This document shows, one piece after another, positions 37,013 to 43,429 of a stretch of 43,429 nucleotides of DNA (the stretch's first letter is position 1; every line of letters starts with the position of its first letter). The notes beneath the pieces were generated by a model, which saw nothing but the letters and a program-made list of their open reading frames with translations, was not told where the DNA came from and ran no database searches. This stretch comes from DASSUC01 sp035649895. GTDB taxonomy: Bacteria; Actinomycetota; Actinomycetes; Mycobacteriales; Micromonosporaceae. The stretch is taken from positions 1 to 43,429 of the forward strand of contig DASRIS010000174.1 in NCBI GenBank assembly GCA_035649895.1, in the 5' to 3' direction. The position numbers and the translations under genes are program-made.

Positions 37013-38703
37013 ACCGGTACCTCCTTAGCATCGTGGGACTCGTCTGGCTGCGGTTCGGAGCTGACGGCCAGCGGCAACACTTGACGGAGGCGGCGGTGGA
37101 ACCGCATGTCGGCCAGCGGGGTGCACAGGTACCGGGTCTTCTCGGTCTTCTCATCCCTGACCTCGCGTCCGGCCCACGCCGCGGGACCCGCCTGTGCGAC
37201 GAGGCCGGCGCCGACCCGTAGGAGGGTGCGCTTGACCGACCGTTGCCAGGCGGTTCGGGCCACGGCGGGGTCGGTGCCCGGGTCCAAGCGGGCCAGCCAT
37301 CGGCGGTAGAGCTGGTCGAGCTCGCTGTAGGCGGTTTCGGCGGCCATCTTCGCGGCATCGCTGGGGGTGTTGCCGCGGGCGCCCGCGGCACGGGCGAGAT
37401 CCGCGGCCAGCGTCCGGAGCGTCCGGACCCCGGCGTCAGCATCGGCCGCGCTGTCGACGGCGAGGTCGCGCAGGCCGCTGGATGGGTCGAACGCCTGGAC
37501 GGTCATGGTGAGCGCGTCGTCGAAGACCTCGTCGACGACGGACTGCTGGGTGCCATAGGCAACGCCGATCGCGCGGGTGGTGACCCGCGCGCCGGCGTCG
37601 ATGTAGCCGGTGACCCGGGCTCGTGCCAGCCACTGCGCCAGCGGGGGGACGATGATGGGCGACCCGTCGCTGGCGCTCACCGCCGAAGCGGGCAGCAGCG
37701 CCTCCAGGCCCCGCCACAGCGCGCGGGTGTAGTCGTGCCGCGCAGGCACGTACACCGGGGATCGCTTGAGCTCCTTCTCCTTGCTGGTGCTGCGCCGCCA
37801 CGGGCTCATCGGCTCCAGGTGGTGACGGTCCTCGGTGCTCAGCTTGTCCCCGTTGGCGATGAGCGCCCCGGTGACCGCCTCCTCGTCACCGAACAAGCGG
37901 ACCCGCCTCGACTGCCACGTGTAGAGGCTGAGCAACCCGTACGGGCCACGCAGTGCTGACCGCTCCTCGGCCGGGCCGTGCGGTGGCCTTTCCCACACCG
38001 GTGCGTCGTCCTCGCCGCGGCGAAGGTACGGGAAGTCCTCCGGGACCAGGTTGAGCAGCAACGTCTCCCGCAGGTTCGTGCCTTCCAGGAGCACCCCGCC
38101 GAGCGTCCCGCACCAGCCAATGCCGATCGGGTAGCCCCTGCCACCCTTGACTCTCGGGTCGCCGACCACGCCGGACTTGATGCCCGAGGTGTCGTACGCC
38201 TGGCAGTGCACCAGCCAACGGGCGGCTTCCGCTGGGGTGACCCGAGCCAGCCCGACCCCTAACCGGGAGGTCAGGTACAGCGCGCCGTTGGGCACGTCGG
38301 CGATCAACCGCTCCAGCCCAGGGGGCTCGCCGCTAGCGGTGTGCAGGTCGGCGACCTGGTAGAACGGCGTTGCCGGATGCAGAAGGTCGAGACGCTCCCG
38401 GTACTCGTCCAGATAGGCGTCGACATCGGCTGTCGGCAGGGTGGGGCTGCGCCACAACGCGAGCCAGGCCCGTCCATTGGCCGGCCCGTCGACTGCGCGG
38501 TGCAGAACCGCCAGTAGCAGCCGTACGATCGCGAACGTCTGTGTCGGCAGGTCACCGACGACCGACCGCAGGTCACCCGCCTCGGCGAAGAGCTGACGCA
38601 GTGACACGAGCCGACTCTGGCCGGTGCGATCGAGTACGACGATCCACGGCCGGTCGTCCAGAGGAAAGGAGGACGCGTTGTCTCTCATCTGAACCATCTC
38701 CAT
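37009..38703 (-). CDS. cse1: Cascade large subunit Cse1 (CasA)
   Basis: 564 residues from ATG 38703; ATG 38688 (MRDNASSF), with GGAG about 9 nt upstream, is equally plausible. Cse1 hallmarks: FPLDDRPWIVVLDRTG, LVSLRQLFAEAGDLRSVVGD, QTFAIVRLLLAVLHRA, HPATPFYQVADL, GGRGYPIGIGWCG and a C-terminal four-helix bundle. Cse1 recognises the PAM and recruits Cas3. First gene of the Cascade operon. The 240 bp upstream, up to cas3, carry no gene but hold two degenerate CRISPR repeats and a matching site 34-54 nt before this start, suggesting guide-directed control. Confidence 0.96.
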   Translation of the reverse strand: MEMVQMRDNASSFPLDDRPWIVVLDRTGQSRLVSLRQLFAEAGDLRSVVGDLPTQTFAIVRLLLAVLHRAVDGPANGRAWLALWRSPTLPTADVDAYLDEYRERLDLLHPATPFYQVADLHTASGEPPGLERLIADVPNGALYLTSRLGVGLARVTPAEAARWLVHCQAYDTSGIKSGVVGDPRVKGGRGYPIGIGWCGTLGGVLLEGTNLRETLLLNLVPEDFPYLRRGEDDAPVWERPPHGPAEERSALRGPYGLLSLYTWQSRRVRLFGDEEAVTGALIANGDKLSTEDRHHLEPMSPWRRSTSKEKELKRSPVYVPARHDYTRALWRGLEALLPASAVSASDGSPIIVPPLAQWLARARVTGYIDAGARVTTRAIGVAYGTQQSVVDEVFDDALTMTVQAFDPSSGLRDLAVDSAADADAGVRTLRTLAADLARAAGARGNTPSDAAKMAAETAYSELDQLYRRWLARLDPGTDPAVARTAWQRSVKRTLLRVGAGLVAQAGPAAWAGREVRDEKTEKTRYLCTPLADMRFHRRLRQVLPLAVSSEPQPDESHDAKEVPV

Positions 38704-38733
38704 CCGGATCGAGCGGCAGCGGCAAGAGAGGCG

Positions 38734-38757
38734 AACTTGCTACTTCGAGCACCGACG
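38734..38757 (+). promoter_or_regulatory. Putative Cascade target site (PAM AAC plus 21-nt protospacer) upstream of cse1
   Basis: AAC (38734-38736) followed by TTGCTACTTCG... (38737-38757) matches the short guide segment at 38798-38818 at 16 of 21 positions. Positions 1-5 and 7-11 are identical; the changes are at 6, 12, 14, 16 and 21. The first four are transitions that still allow G-T or U-G pairing. Similarity stops at the PAM side: AAC is preceded by unrelated sequence, unlike the repeat. Its location, 34-54 nt before cse1, suits blocking of transcription into the Cascade operon. Inference. Confidence 0.5.
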
Positions 38758-38768
38758 GTGCGACATTA

Positions 38769-38846
38769 GCGCCTCCCGCCGATGGCGGGGTGTTCCCTTG
38801 CTGCTTCGGGTATCGACAGTGCTCCCTGCGTAGGCGGGGGTTGGTG
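38769..38846 (+). ncRNA. Candidate CRISPR-like guide RNA (CreR-like) between cas3 and cse1
   Basis: Plus strand, antisense to the cas operon. Pseudo-repeat 1 (38769-38796) agrees with the array repeat at 19 of 28 positions. It has a CCCGCC/GGCGGG hairpin and is followed by GTGTTCCC, which equals the crRNA 5' handle plus PAM-derived C except for one base. Then comes a 21-nt guide-like segment (38798-38818), shorter than the normal 32 nt. Pseudo-repeat 2 (38819-38846) agrees at 21 of its first 23 positions and keeps most of the Cas6e stem with a U-G pair. The 21-nt segment resembles a site just upstream of cse1. CRISPR-like regulatory RNAs with degenerate repeats and short or partly matching guides (CreR, CreA) are known from other CRISPR types. 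A weak TTGCTA box at 38737 might be part of its promoter. Expression is untested; a decayed mini-array is the alternative. Confidence 0.55.
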
Positions 38847-38945
38847 CAGCTGGCACGGTGTAGCGGCCGGTGTCTGGGGCCATCCTTCGGCCACCAGTGC
38901 CGCATCCTGTCGGGCATCAGACAGTGAACCGTCACCCGGTCGCGG

Positions 38946-41807
38946 TCAACCGGTGACGCGGAGGCCGTCGTGTTGGTCGTACCTCAGGGCGAAGCCGGCC
39001 AGCTCGGCGCGCCCCAACGCGTCCAGGTCGAGCACCAGCTCCCCGGCCAGCCATGGACTTGCCTGCCAGGCGGGAAAACGGTTGCGATCCTCTAGCTCGT
39101 CGATGATCCGGCTGAAGCCATCACCGGCTGTCATGGCCGCCGGCAATGACAACGTGCACGACGCGATCGTGCGCGCCAACGACACGGGCGGGACCGCCTC
39201 GGTTGGCACCTCAACGCCGCCCTTATCGAGCCAGGGGGGCGTGCATAACCGGCCATCGACGCGAACCAGCACGATAACCTCAAGCGTGTCCGGGCCGTCG
39301 TCACGCACATGGGCGCGTCCCCGCGTGTCGTCGCCGCCCGACTCGGCATCGCCGATGTCGGCCGCCAGCCATCCGATGAGAGGATCTCCCGGCAACCCAA
39401 CCGGGCCTATCCGGAACGTCTCCGCCCGTTGCCGCCGGTCATGATCGTGGCCCGCCTCCCGGTCGGCGGCGTCGCGCATCGCCGGTTGCCAGGCCACCGG
39501 CCCGACCGGCTGCCCTCCGTAGGCCGCTTGGACCAGAGGTGAGATATCCGCCGGCAGCTGCACGGTCTGCCCCTGCTCCAGATGGGACCGCAGCACCGCC
39601 GCGGCGCGCAGCAACGCCGACGCGCCGTACACCCGGACCGAACCCGCCACCGGCGTGGGCGGCTCGGTCCCCCAGCCAGCACCGGTGACAAGGCAGCGCG
39701 GCCCGGCCAGCAGGACGGGCCGGTCGGCGCGGGCGTGGCGGTGCAGCCGACCGATGCGTTGCAGCAGCAGGTCCACTGGCGCGAGATCGGTGACGAGCAG
39801 GTCGAAGTCGATGTCCAAGGACTGTTCGGCCACCTGGCTGGCCACCACCACATGGCGCTCCGGGCGTTGCCCACCCACCGCAGCCAGATGCTGCGGCGAA
39901 CCGAACGTGTCACGCAGCCATCGGTCTTTGGCAGCCCGGTCGGGACCCATGAACCGCGAATGCGCAACCGACACCCTGATATCCGGCCCGAGGCGGGCGC
40001 GAAGCTCGGCGGCGGTCTGCTGGACCCGGGCCACGGTGTTGCGCACCACCAACACGCAACCGCCGGTGGCGAGTGCGCTGCGCAGCGTCTCGGCGAGTAA
40101 TGCCAGCTCATCGTCGTGCGGCTGCACCCGCACCGACATCTTCCGGCCCGAGCTTCCGCAGGCCACCGCCGTTGGCTCCCGGCCCACACCGGACATGCTG
40201 AGCAACGGATACCTCAGGTCCTCGCGCAGCGATCGGTATGGGTCCGCCGCTGCCGCGACGGTCGGACGACGCCGGCGCGGCTGCCGGGGTGGCGCTCCGA
40301 ACCGGCCATCGTCGTAGGCCGCCATCATCTCGGCACGGCGCTGCGCGGGCAGCGTGGCCGACAGGACCACCACCGGCACCCCGTGGGCACCCAGCCACTG
40401 CAGCGCGCGGTCCAGATAGCGGCTCATGTACACGTCGTACGCGTGAGCCTCGTCGACCACGACGACCTTGCCGGCGAGCCCGAGATGCCGCAGCACGAGG
40501 TGGCGTGCCTTGAGCGCGGCGAAGAGCAGCTGGTCGATGGTGCCGATAACGAAGCTGGACAACAGAGCGCGCTTGCGCCCCGCAAGCCACCGGTGGACCG
40601 CGATGTCAGCGCCGCCCTCGTCGACCCCGATCGCGCTGGGCATTGCACGCCAGTAGAGCTGGGTGAACTCCGTGTTGAGCGCCGCCTTGCCGTGCGCGAG
40701 CCGTACCCCCTGCGCACCGCGGCCGGCATCGGCGTCGGGGAGGCGGCTGAGCCAGGACAGGACCCGCCCGAACATCGCGTCGCTCGTCGCCCGCGTCGGC
40801 AACGCCACGAAGCACCCACCCGCCCCGGTGCGCTCGGCCAGCACCTCCACGGCCGCCAGGGCCGCCTCGGTCTTGCCCTCCCCCATCGGTGCCTCAACGA
40901 TCAGCAGCCCCGGCGCGGGCATCCGGCGGGCGGCGTCTACCACCGCCAGCTGCACCGGGTGCGGTCGTGCCCCGGCTGGAAGCGTGAAGCGCGCGGCGTA
41001 CAGCGTGCCGGCGTCGGATCTCGCCTCCACCGCCCGCCAGGGCGTCGGCAGGTCGAGACTCTCCCACCCCCACCCCAGCCGGTCCGGCTCACCCGGCTGC
41101 GGCACCCAGTAGGGAAACAGCTCCTCGTTGCTGGCGATCCAGTCGGCAACGATCACCACACCGGTGACCAGCGCCTGGACGGGTTGGGACAGCTCAACCT
41201 GCCGCCACGCCGCCAGCCGGTCATCAACATCAATCCGGCGGGTCATCCAGCCCAGCAGCTCCTCACGGACCGCTCGCCACGGGGCGGCGTCATCCACCAG
41301 ATACCAGCGCTTGCGGACATCGTCGATATTTGCGTCGGTCGGTGGGATGCCGTGATGCCCGCCGACCACCACTGCGAAAGGCGCAGCCTCCAATGGCGTC
41401 CAGCCGTGTCGGGAGACCAGCCAGTCACTCAGGGCTACAAAGCCTGACGTGGCGTGTGGAGCGAGCCGCCGGTCGGCCTTGACCCGCGGGTCGAACCCGA
41501 ACCCGTGGTCGCGCATCCGGTTGGCGAGAACGGGGACCTGACCGGCAAAGGCGGGTGTCGCCTTGCCGATGTCATGAACCCCGGCCAGCCACTGCACCAG
41601 CCTTCGTCCGTCGGCTGAGCCACCGGGCAGCTCCCGCGCGATCCGCCCCTGAACGGCCGCAGGCAGCCATCGGTCCCACAACCGGCCAGCCACATCGGCG
41701 CTGTCGGCCAGATGCCGCCACAACGGCAACGGCCCGGTACCCGGGTCTCCGGACTTGCCCCACACCAGACACGCGCTCTCGCTCAGGTCGTCATCGCCAT
41801 AACCCAC
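38946..41807 (-). CDS. cas3: CRISPR-associated helicase/nuclease Cas3, type I-E
   Basis: 953 residues from GTG 41807; TTG 41855 is an upstream alternative with an AAGGCGGAG sequence, but adds an atypical hydrophobic start. The HD nuclease is present: WRHLADSADVAGRLWDRW, WLAGVHDIGKATPAFAGQV, GGHHGIPP. The helicase has Walker A APMGEGKTEAAL (about 306-317), DEAH in VVVDEAHAYDVYMSRYLD (about 452-455), LSATLPAQRR, VASQVAEQSLDIDFDLLVTD and LLLQRIGRLHRH, plus a C-terminal domain. Cas3 is recruited by Cascade-bound Cse1 and degrades target DNA. A 240-bp gap separates it from cse1, so the Cascade genes may be transcribed independently. Confidence 0.96.
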   Translation of the reverse strand: MGYGDDDLSESACLVWGKSGDPGTGPLPLWRHLADSADVAGRLWDRWLPAAVQGRIARELPGGSADGRRLVQWLAGVHDIGKATPAFAGQVPVLANRMRDHGFGFDPRVKADRRLAPHATSGFVALSDWLVSRHGWTPLEAAPFAVVVGGHHGIPPTDANIDDVRKRWYLVDDAAPWRAVREELLGWMTRRIDVDDRLAAWRQVELSQPVQALVTGVVIVADWIASNEELFPYWVPQPGEPDRLGWGWESLDLPTPWRAVEARSDAGTLYAARFTLPAGARPHPVQLAVVDAARRMPAPGLLIVEAPMGEGKTEAALAAVEVLAERTGAGGCFVALPTRATSDAMFGRVLSWLSRLPDADAGRGAQGVRLAHGKAALNTEFTQLYWRAMPSAIGVDEGGADIAVHRWLAGRKRALLSSFVIGTIDQLLFAALKARHLVLRHLGLAGKVVVVDEAHAYDVYMSRYLDRALQWLGAHGVPVVVLSATLPAQRRAEMMAAYDDGRFGAPPRQPRRRRPTVAAAADPYRSLREDLRYPLLSMSGVGREPTAVACGSSGRKMSVRVQPHDDELALLAETLRSALATGGCVLVVRNTVARVQQTAAELRARLGPDIRVSVAHSRFMGPDRAAKDRWLRDTFGSPQHLAAVGGQRPERHVVVASQVAEQSLDIDFDLLVTDLAPVDLLLQRIGRLHRHARADRPVLLAGPRCLVTGAGWGTEPPTPVAGSVRVYGASALLRAAAVLRSHLEQGQTVQLPADISPLVQAAYGGQPVGPVAWQPAMRDAADREAGHDHDRRQRAETFRIGPVGLPGDPLIGWLAADIGDAESGGDDTRGRAHVRDDGPDTLEVIVLVRVDGRLCTPPWLDKGGVEVPTEAVPPVSLARTIASCTLSLPAAMTAGDGFSRIIDELEDRNRFPAWQASPWLAGELVLDLDALGRAELAGFALRYDQHDGLRVTG

Positions 41808-41865
41808 GCACAGATAGAAGCACCCGGCTACGACAAGACAGAAGCGCTCCGCCAATCTCCGCCTT

Positions 41866-42669
41866 CTAGCAGTCAGGATCGCAAGAGCCGTATGACGGGG
41901 TGACCACGTCGCGGGACGCGCGGTCGATGAGCCGGATCGCCGCCCGACGGGGGAGCAGCCGCGACATCAGCACCGCGGAGGCGGAGCTGAGCGGGCCCGG
42001 CACCACCCGGGGCCCTCGGCCCAGCCGGCGCAGCGTCGCGGCGACCACCTGATCAGGGGTACGGGTGCCCGGCGCGCGCCGGGTGGTGCGGCGCGCCAGC
42101 CCCGGGGTGCTCACCGCACCCGCGACGCAGCCGATCACGTCCACCCCACTGCCGCGCAGCTCGGCCCATAGCCCCTCGGCGAGCACCGCCAGGAACGCCT
42201 TTGTCGCCGCGTACGTTGCTATGCGCGGGGTGCCCTGCTGACCGGCGAGCGAGGACATCAGGACCAGGCCGCCGTGGCCGCGGCGCACCATGGGCGGCAG
42301 GAGCCGGTGCGCCAGCAGCAGGGGAGCCCGGCAGTTGAGGTCGAGCGCGGTCACCAGCTGCTGCTCGGCCCGGTCGAGGAAGGGGCCGATGGGGGAGTAG
42401 GCGGCGTTGGCGACGATGAGCCCGACCTCCCGGTCGCCCACCGACCCGGTGACCGTGTCGACCCCGGAGATAGTGGCCAGGTCGGCGGTGACGGTCAGGG
42501 TCGGCGCCGGCAGCCGGCCGGCGAGCGCGGCCAGCGGTCCTGGCCGCCGGGCGACCAGGATGAGCGCCAGCCCCCGCCGGGCCAGCGCCTCGGCGAACGC
42601 GGCCCCGATGCCCTCGGACGCGCCGGCGACGAGCGCCCAGGGGCCGTAGCGCTGGGCGAACGCGGTCAT
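41866..42669 (-). CDS. Short-chain dehydrogenase/reductase (SDR)
   Basis: 267 residues from ATG 42669 (ATGA overlap with the membrane-protein gene). Classical SDR: cofactor loop VAGASEGIGAAFAEAL (about 14-29), NAAYSP in place of NNAG, catalytic Ser in LVLMSSLAGQQG and YAATKAF (Tyr and Lys), and a C-terminal extension LLPRRAAIRLIDR. The GASxGIG loop with VARRPGPL suggests NADP(H). It resembles actinobacterial SDRs acting on lipids or steroids; substrate unknown. It ends 58 bp before the cas3 start, on the same strand, but is unrelated to the CRISPR locus. Confidence 0.92.
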   Translation of the reverse strand: MTAFAQRYGPWALVAGASEGIGAAFAEALARRGLALILVARRPGPLAALAGRLPAPTLTVTADLATISGVDTVTGSVGDREVGLIVANAAYSPIGPFLDRAEQQLVTALDLNCRAPLLLAHRLLPPMVRRGHGGLVLMSSLAGQQGTPRIATYAATKAFLAVLAEGLWAELRGSGVDVIGCVAGAVSTPGLARRTTRRAPGTRTPDQVVAATLRRLGRGPRVVPGPLSSASAVLMSRLLPRRAAIRLIDRASRDVVTPSYGSCDPDC

Positions 42670-43232
42670 GCGGCGGTGGCTGCGGGTACGCCGCCCAGCT
42701 CGTCCTCTGGTACGGCCACCGGGCGGGTGAGCGGGTGCTCCCGGCGCATCCGCAACATCATCGCGAACGGCATGAGCAGCCAGGGCAGGTTCAGCGCGAG
42801 CACGAACGGGAAGTGGTCGGTGGCGTGGGCGCCGTACCGCTCCTCCATCAGGATGATCAGCACGTTGGCGAGCATGGTGCCGGACCACACCAGCGCGGGC
42901 AGCCGCACCCAGTCCCGCCCGCGGGCGAACGCGTAGAGCGCGCACAGGTAGAACGGGCCGAAGAAGACCACGTCGATCCAGATCGTCATGCGCCAGAACG
43001 GCGGGCGGGCGATCAGCAGCGGGTCGTACGTGTTGCCGTACCAGTGGACGAGGTCGACCAGCGGCGGTGGCGGCCACAGTGGATAGTCAAAGCGTGCCGG
43101 GTCGTCGATGACCAGCTGCTCGAGGTCGACGACGTAGGTGATGAAGCAGAAGTTCACCAGGAAGAACGCCAGGAACAGCAGGTCGACCCGGCGCTCGCGC
43201 AGCGGCACCGGCTGCCGCGCCCGCTCAGTCAT
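42666..43232 (-). CDS. EXPERA/emopamil-binding-like membrane protein
   Basis: 188 residues from ATG 43232. Four hydrophobic helices: LLFLAFFLVNFCFITYVVDL, IWIDVVFFGPFYLCALYAFA, LPALVWSGTMLANVLIILME and FPFVLALNLPWLLMPFAMML. Features typical of EXPERA (EBP/TMEM97-like) proteins are visible, such as WYGNTYDPLL and RPPFWRMTIWIDVVF. Eukaryotic relatives are sterol isomerases or bind sterols; bacterial functions are unknown. It is coupled by ATGA to the SDR gene, which hints at joint lipid or steroid modification. Confidence 0.8.
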   Translation of the reverse strand: MTERARQPVPLRERRVDLLFLAFFLVNFCFITYVVDLEQLVIDDPARFDYPLWPPPPLVDLVHWYGNTYDPLLIARPPFWRMTIWIDVVFFGPFYLCALYAFARGRDWVRLPALVWSGTMLANVLIILMEERYGAHATDHFPFVLALNLPWLLMPFAMMLRMRREHPLTRPVAVPEDELGGVPAATAA

Positions 43233-43248
43233 GGATGTCACTGTGACA

Positions 43249-43284
43249 CGGGCTGGCCGGCCGAGGGATCGGCCGACCAGCCCG
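43249..43284 (-). terminator. Hairpin terminator downstream of the S8 protease gene
   Basis: A 16-bp stem with one mismatch (arms 43249-43264 and 43269-43284) around a GGGA loop, 6 bp after the protease stop codon. Confidence 0.75.
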
Positions 43285-43290
43285 CCGCAG

Positions 43291-43429
43291 CTAGAGGCCG
43301 CTGGTGTAGAGGAGCCGGTTCGGCGTGCCGACCAGGTCACCGCCCACGACACCCGGCGTGGCGTTGGTGGTCAGCCAGGTCTCCAGCGCCGCCTGGCTGG
43401 TGTCGCCGTTGGCGCTCTTGTAGAGGGCG
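43291..43429 (-). CDS. Subtilisin-like S8 serine protease, C-terminal end only
   Basis: The minus-strand frame enters at the window edge and ends at TAG 43293-43291, giving about 46 residues: ALYKSANGDTSQAALETWL..., ATPGVVGGDLVGTPNRLLYT, SGL. This is the usual tail of secreted actinobacterial subtilases, just after the catalytic Ser region (GTSMA..H.AG.AALY), which lies outside the window. Followed by a terminator. Confidence 0.75.
   Translation of the reverse strand, partial: ALYKSANGDTSQAALETWLTTNATPGVVGGDLVGTPNRLLYTSGL

Noticed and set aside
38736..38857. The 61-bp spacing of the two similar segments as a plain tandem duplication of a repeat-spacer unit
   Set aside because: Similarity covers only about 26 bp and starts abruptly at the guide boundary. 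The sequence before the first copy is unlike a repeat. A decayed mini-array cannot be fully excluded and is kept as the alternative.

Overview
The window comes from a very GC-rich actinobacterium, most likely a member of the Micromonosporaceae or a close relative. This is an inference from the codon use, the GTG starts, the GTGA/ATGA start-stop overlaps, and the families present (SARP regulator, CU044_5270, DUF6351, DUF6454, DUF2690). No rRNA or tRNA gene was recognised.

Left part (1-28.5 kb) is ordinary chromosomal and accessory gene content. It holds a truncated F510_1955-type glycosylhydrolase-like protein, an XRE/DUF2690 regulator that looks leaderless, and a small secreted protein. A four-gene minus-strand operon (lipoprotein, peptidoglycan-binding membrane-fusion adaptor, MacB-like ATPase, MacB-like permease) lies divergent to an ECF-like sigma factor and its CU044_5270 partner. 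Next come a SARP regulator, a cytidine deaminase plus dimethylargininase pair, a secreted DUF6351 protein, and a methyltransferase divergent to an AMP-ligase/MFS pair. These are followed by a RibD/DHFR-like reductase, an orphan divergent EF-Tu (tuf3-type), a MazF-like protein, DUF6454, a secreted nucleoside hydrolase, a decayed serine-hydrolase fragment, a Uma2 nuclease-like protein, the helicase HrpA and DUF2630.

Right part (28.5-41.8 kb) is a complete type I-E CRISPR-Cas locus on the minus strand. The order is cas3, a 240-bp gap, cse1-cse2-cas7e-cas5e-cas6e-cas1-cas2 as a tightly coupled operon, a very short leader, and an array of 62 repeats and 61 spacers. The oldest repeats at the far (left) end decay visibly, and 54 of 61 spacers carry the same base at the repeat-proximal position, probably the copied last base of the PAM (C).

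The most interesting element is in the cas3-cse1 gap. There, two degenerate CRISPR repeats on the plus strand flank a short 21-nt 'spacer'. The spacer matches a site about 35-55 nt upstream of cse1 at 16 of 21 positions. That site is preceded by AAC, which fits the PAM base inferred from the array, and the two mismatches in the seed-proximal half fall at positions 6 and 12, the bases flipped out in Cascade. I interpret this as a crRNA-like guide (CreR-like) that would direct Cascade to its own operon.

The window closes with an SDR dehydrogenase, an EXPERA-type membrane protein and the C-terminal tail of a subtilisin-like protease.
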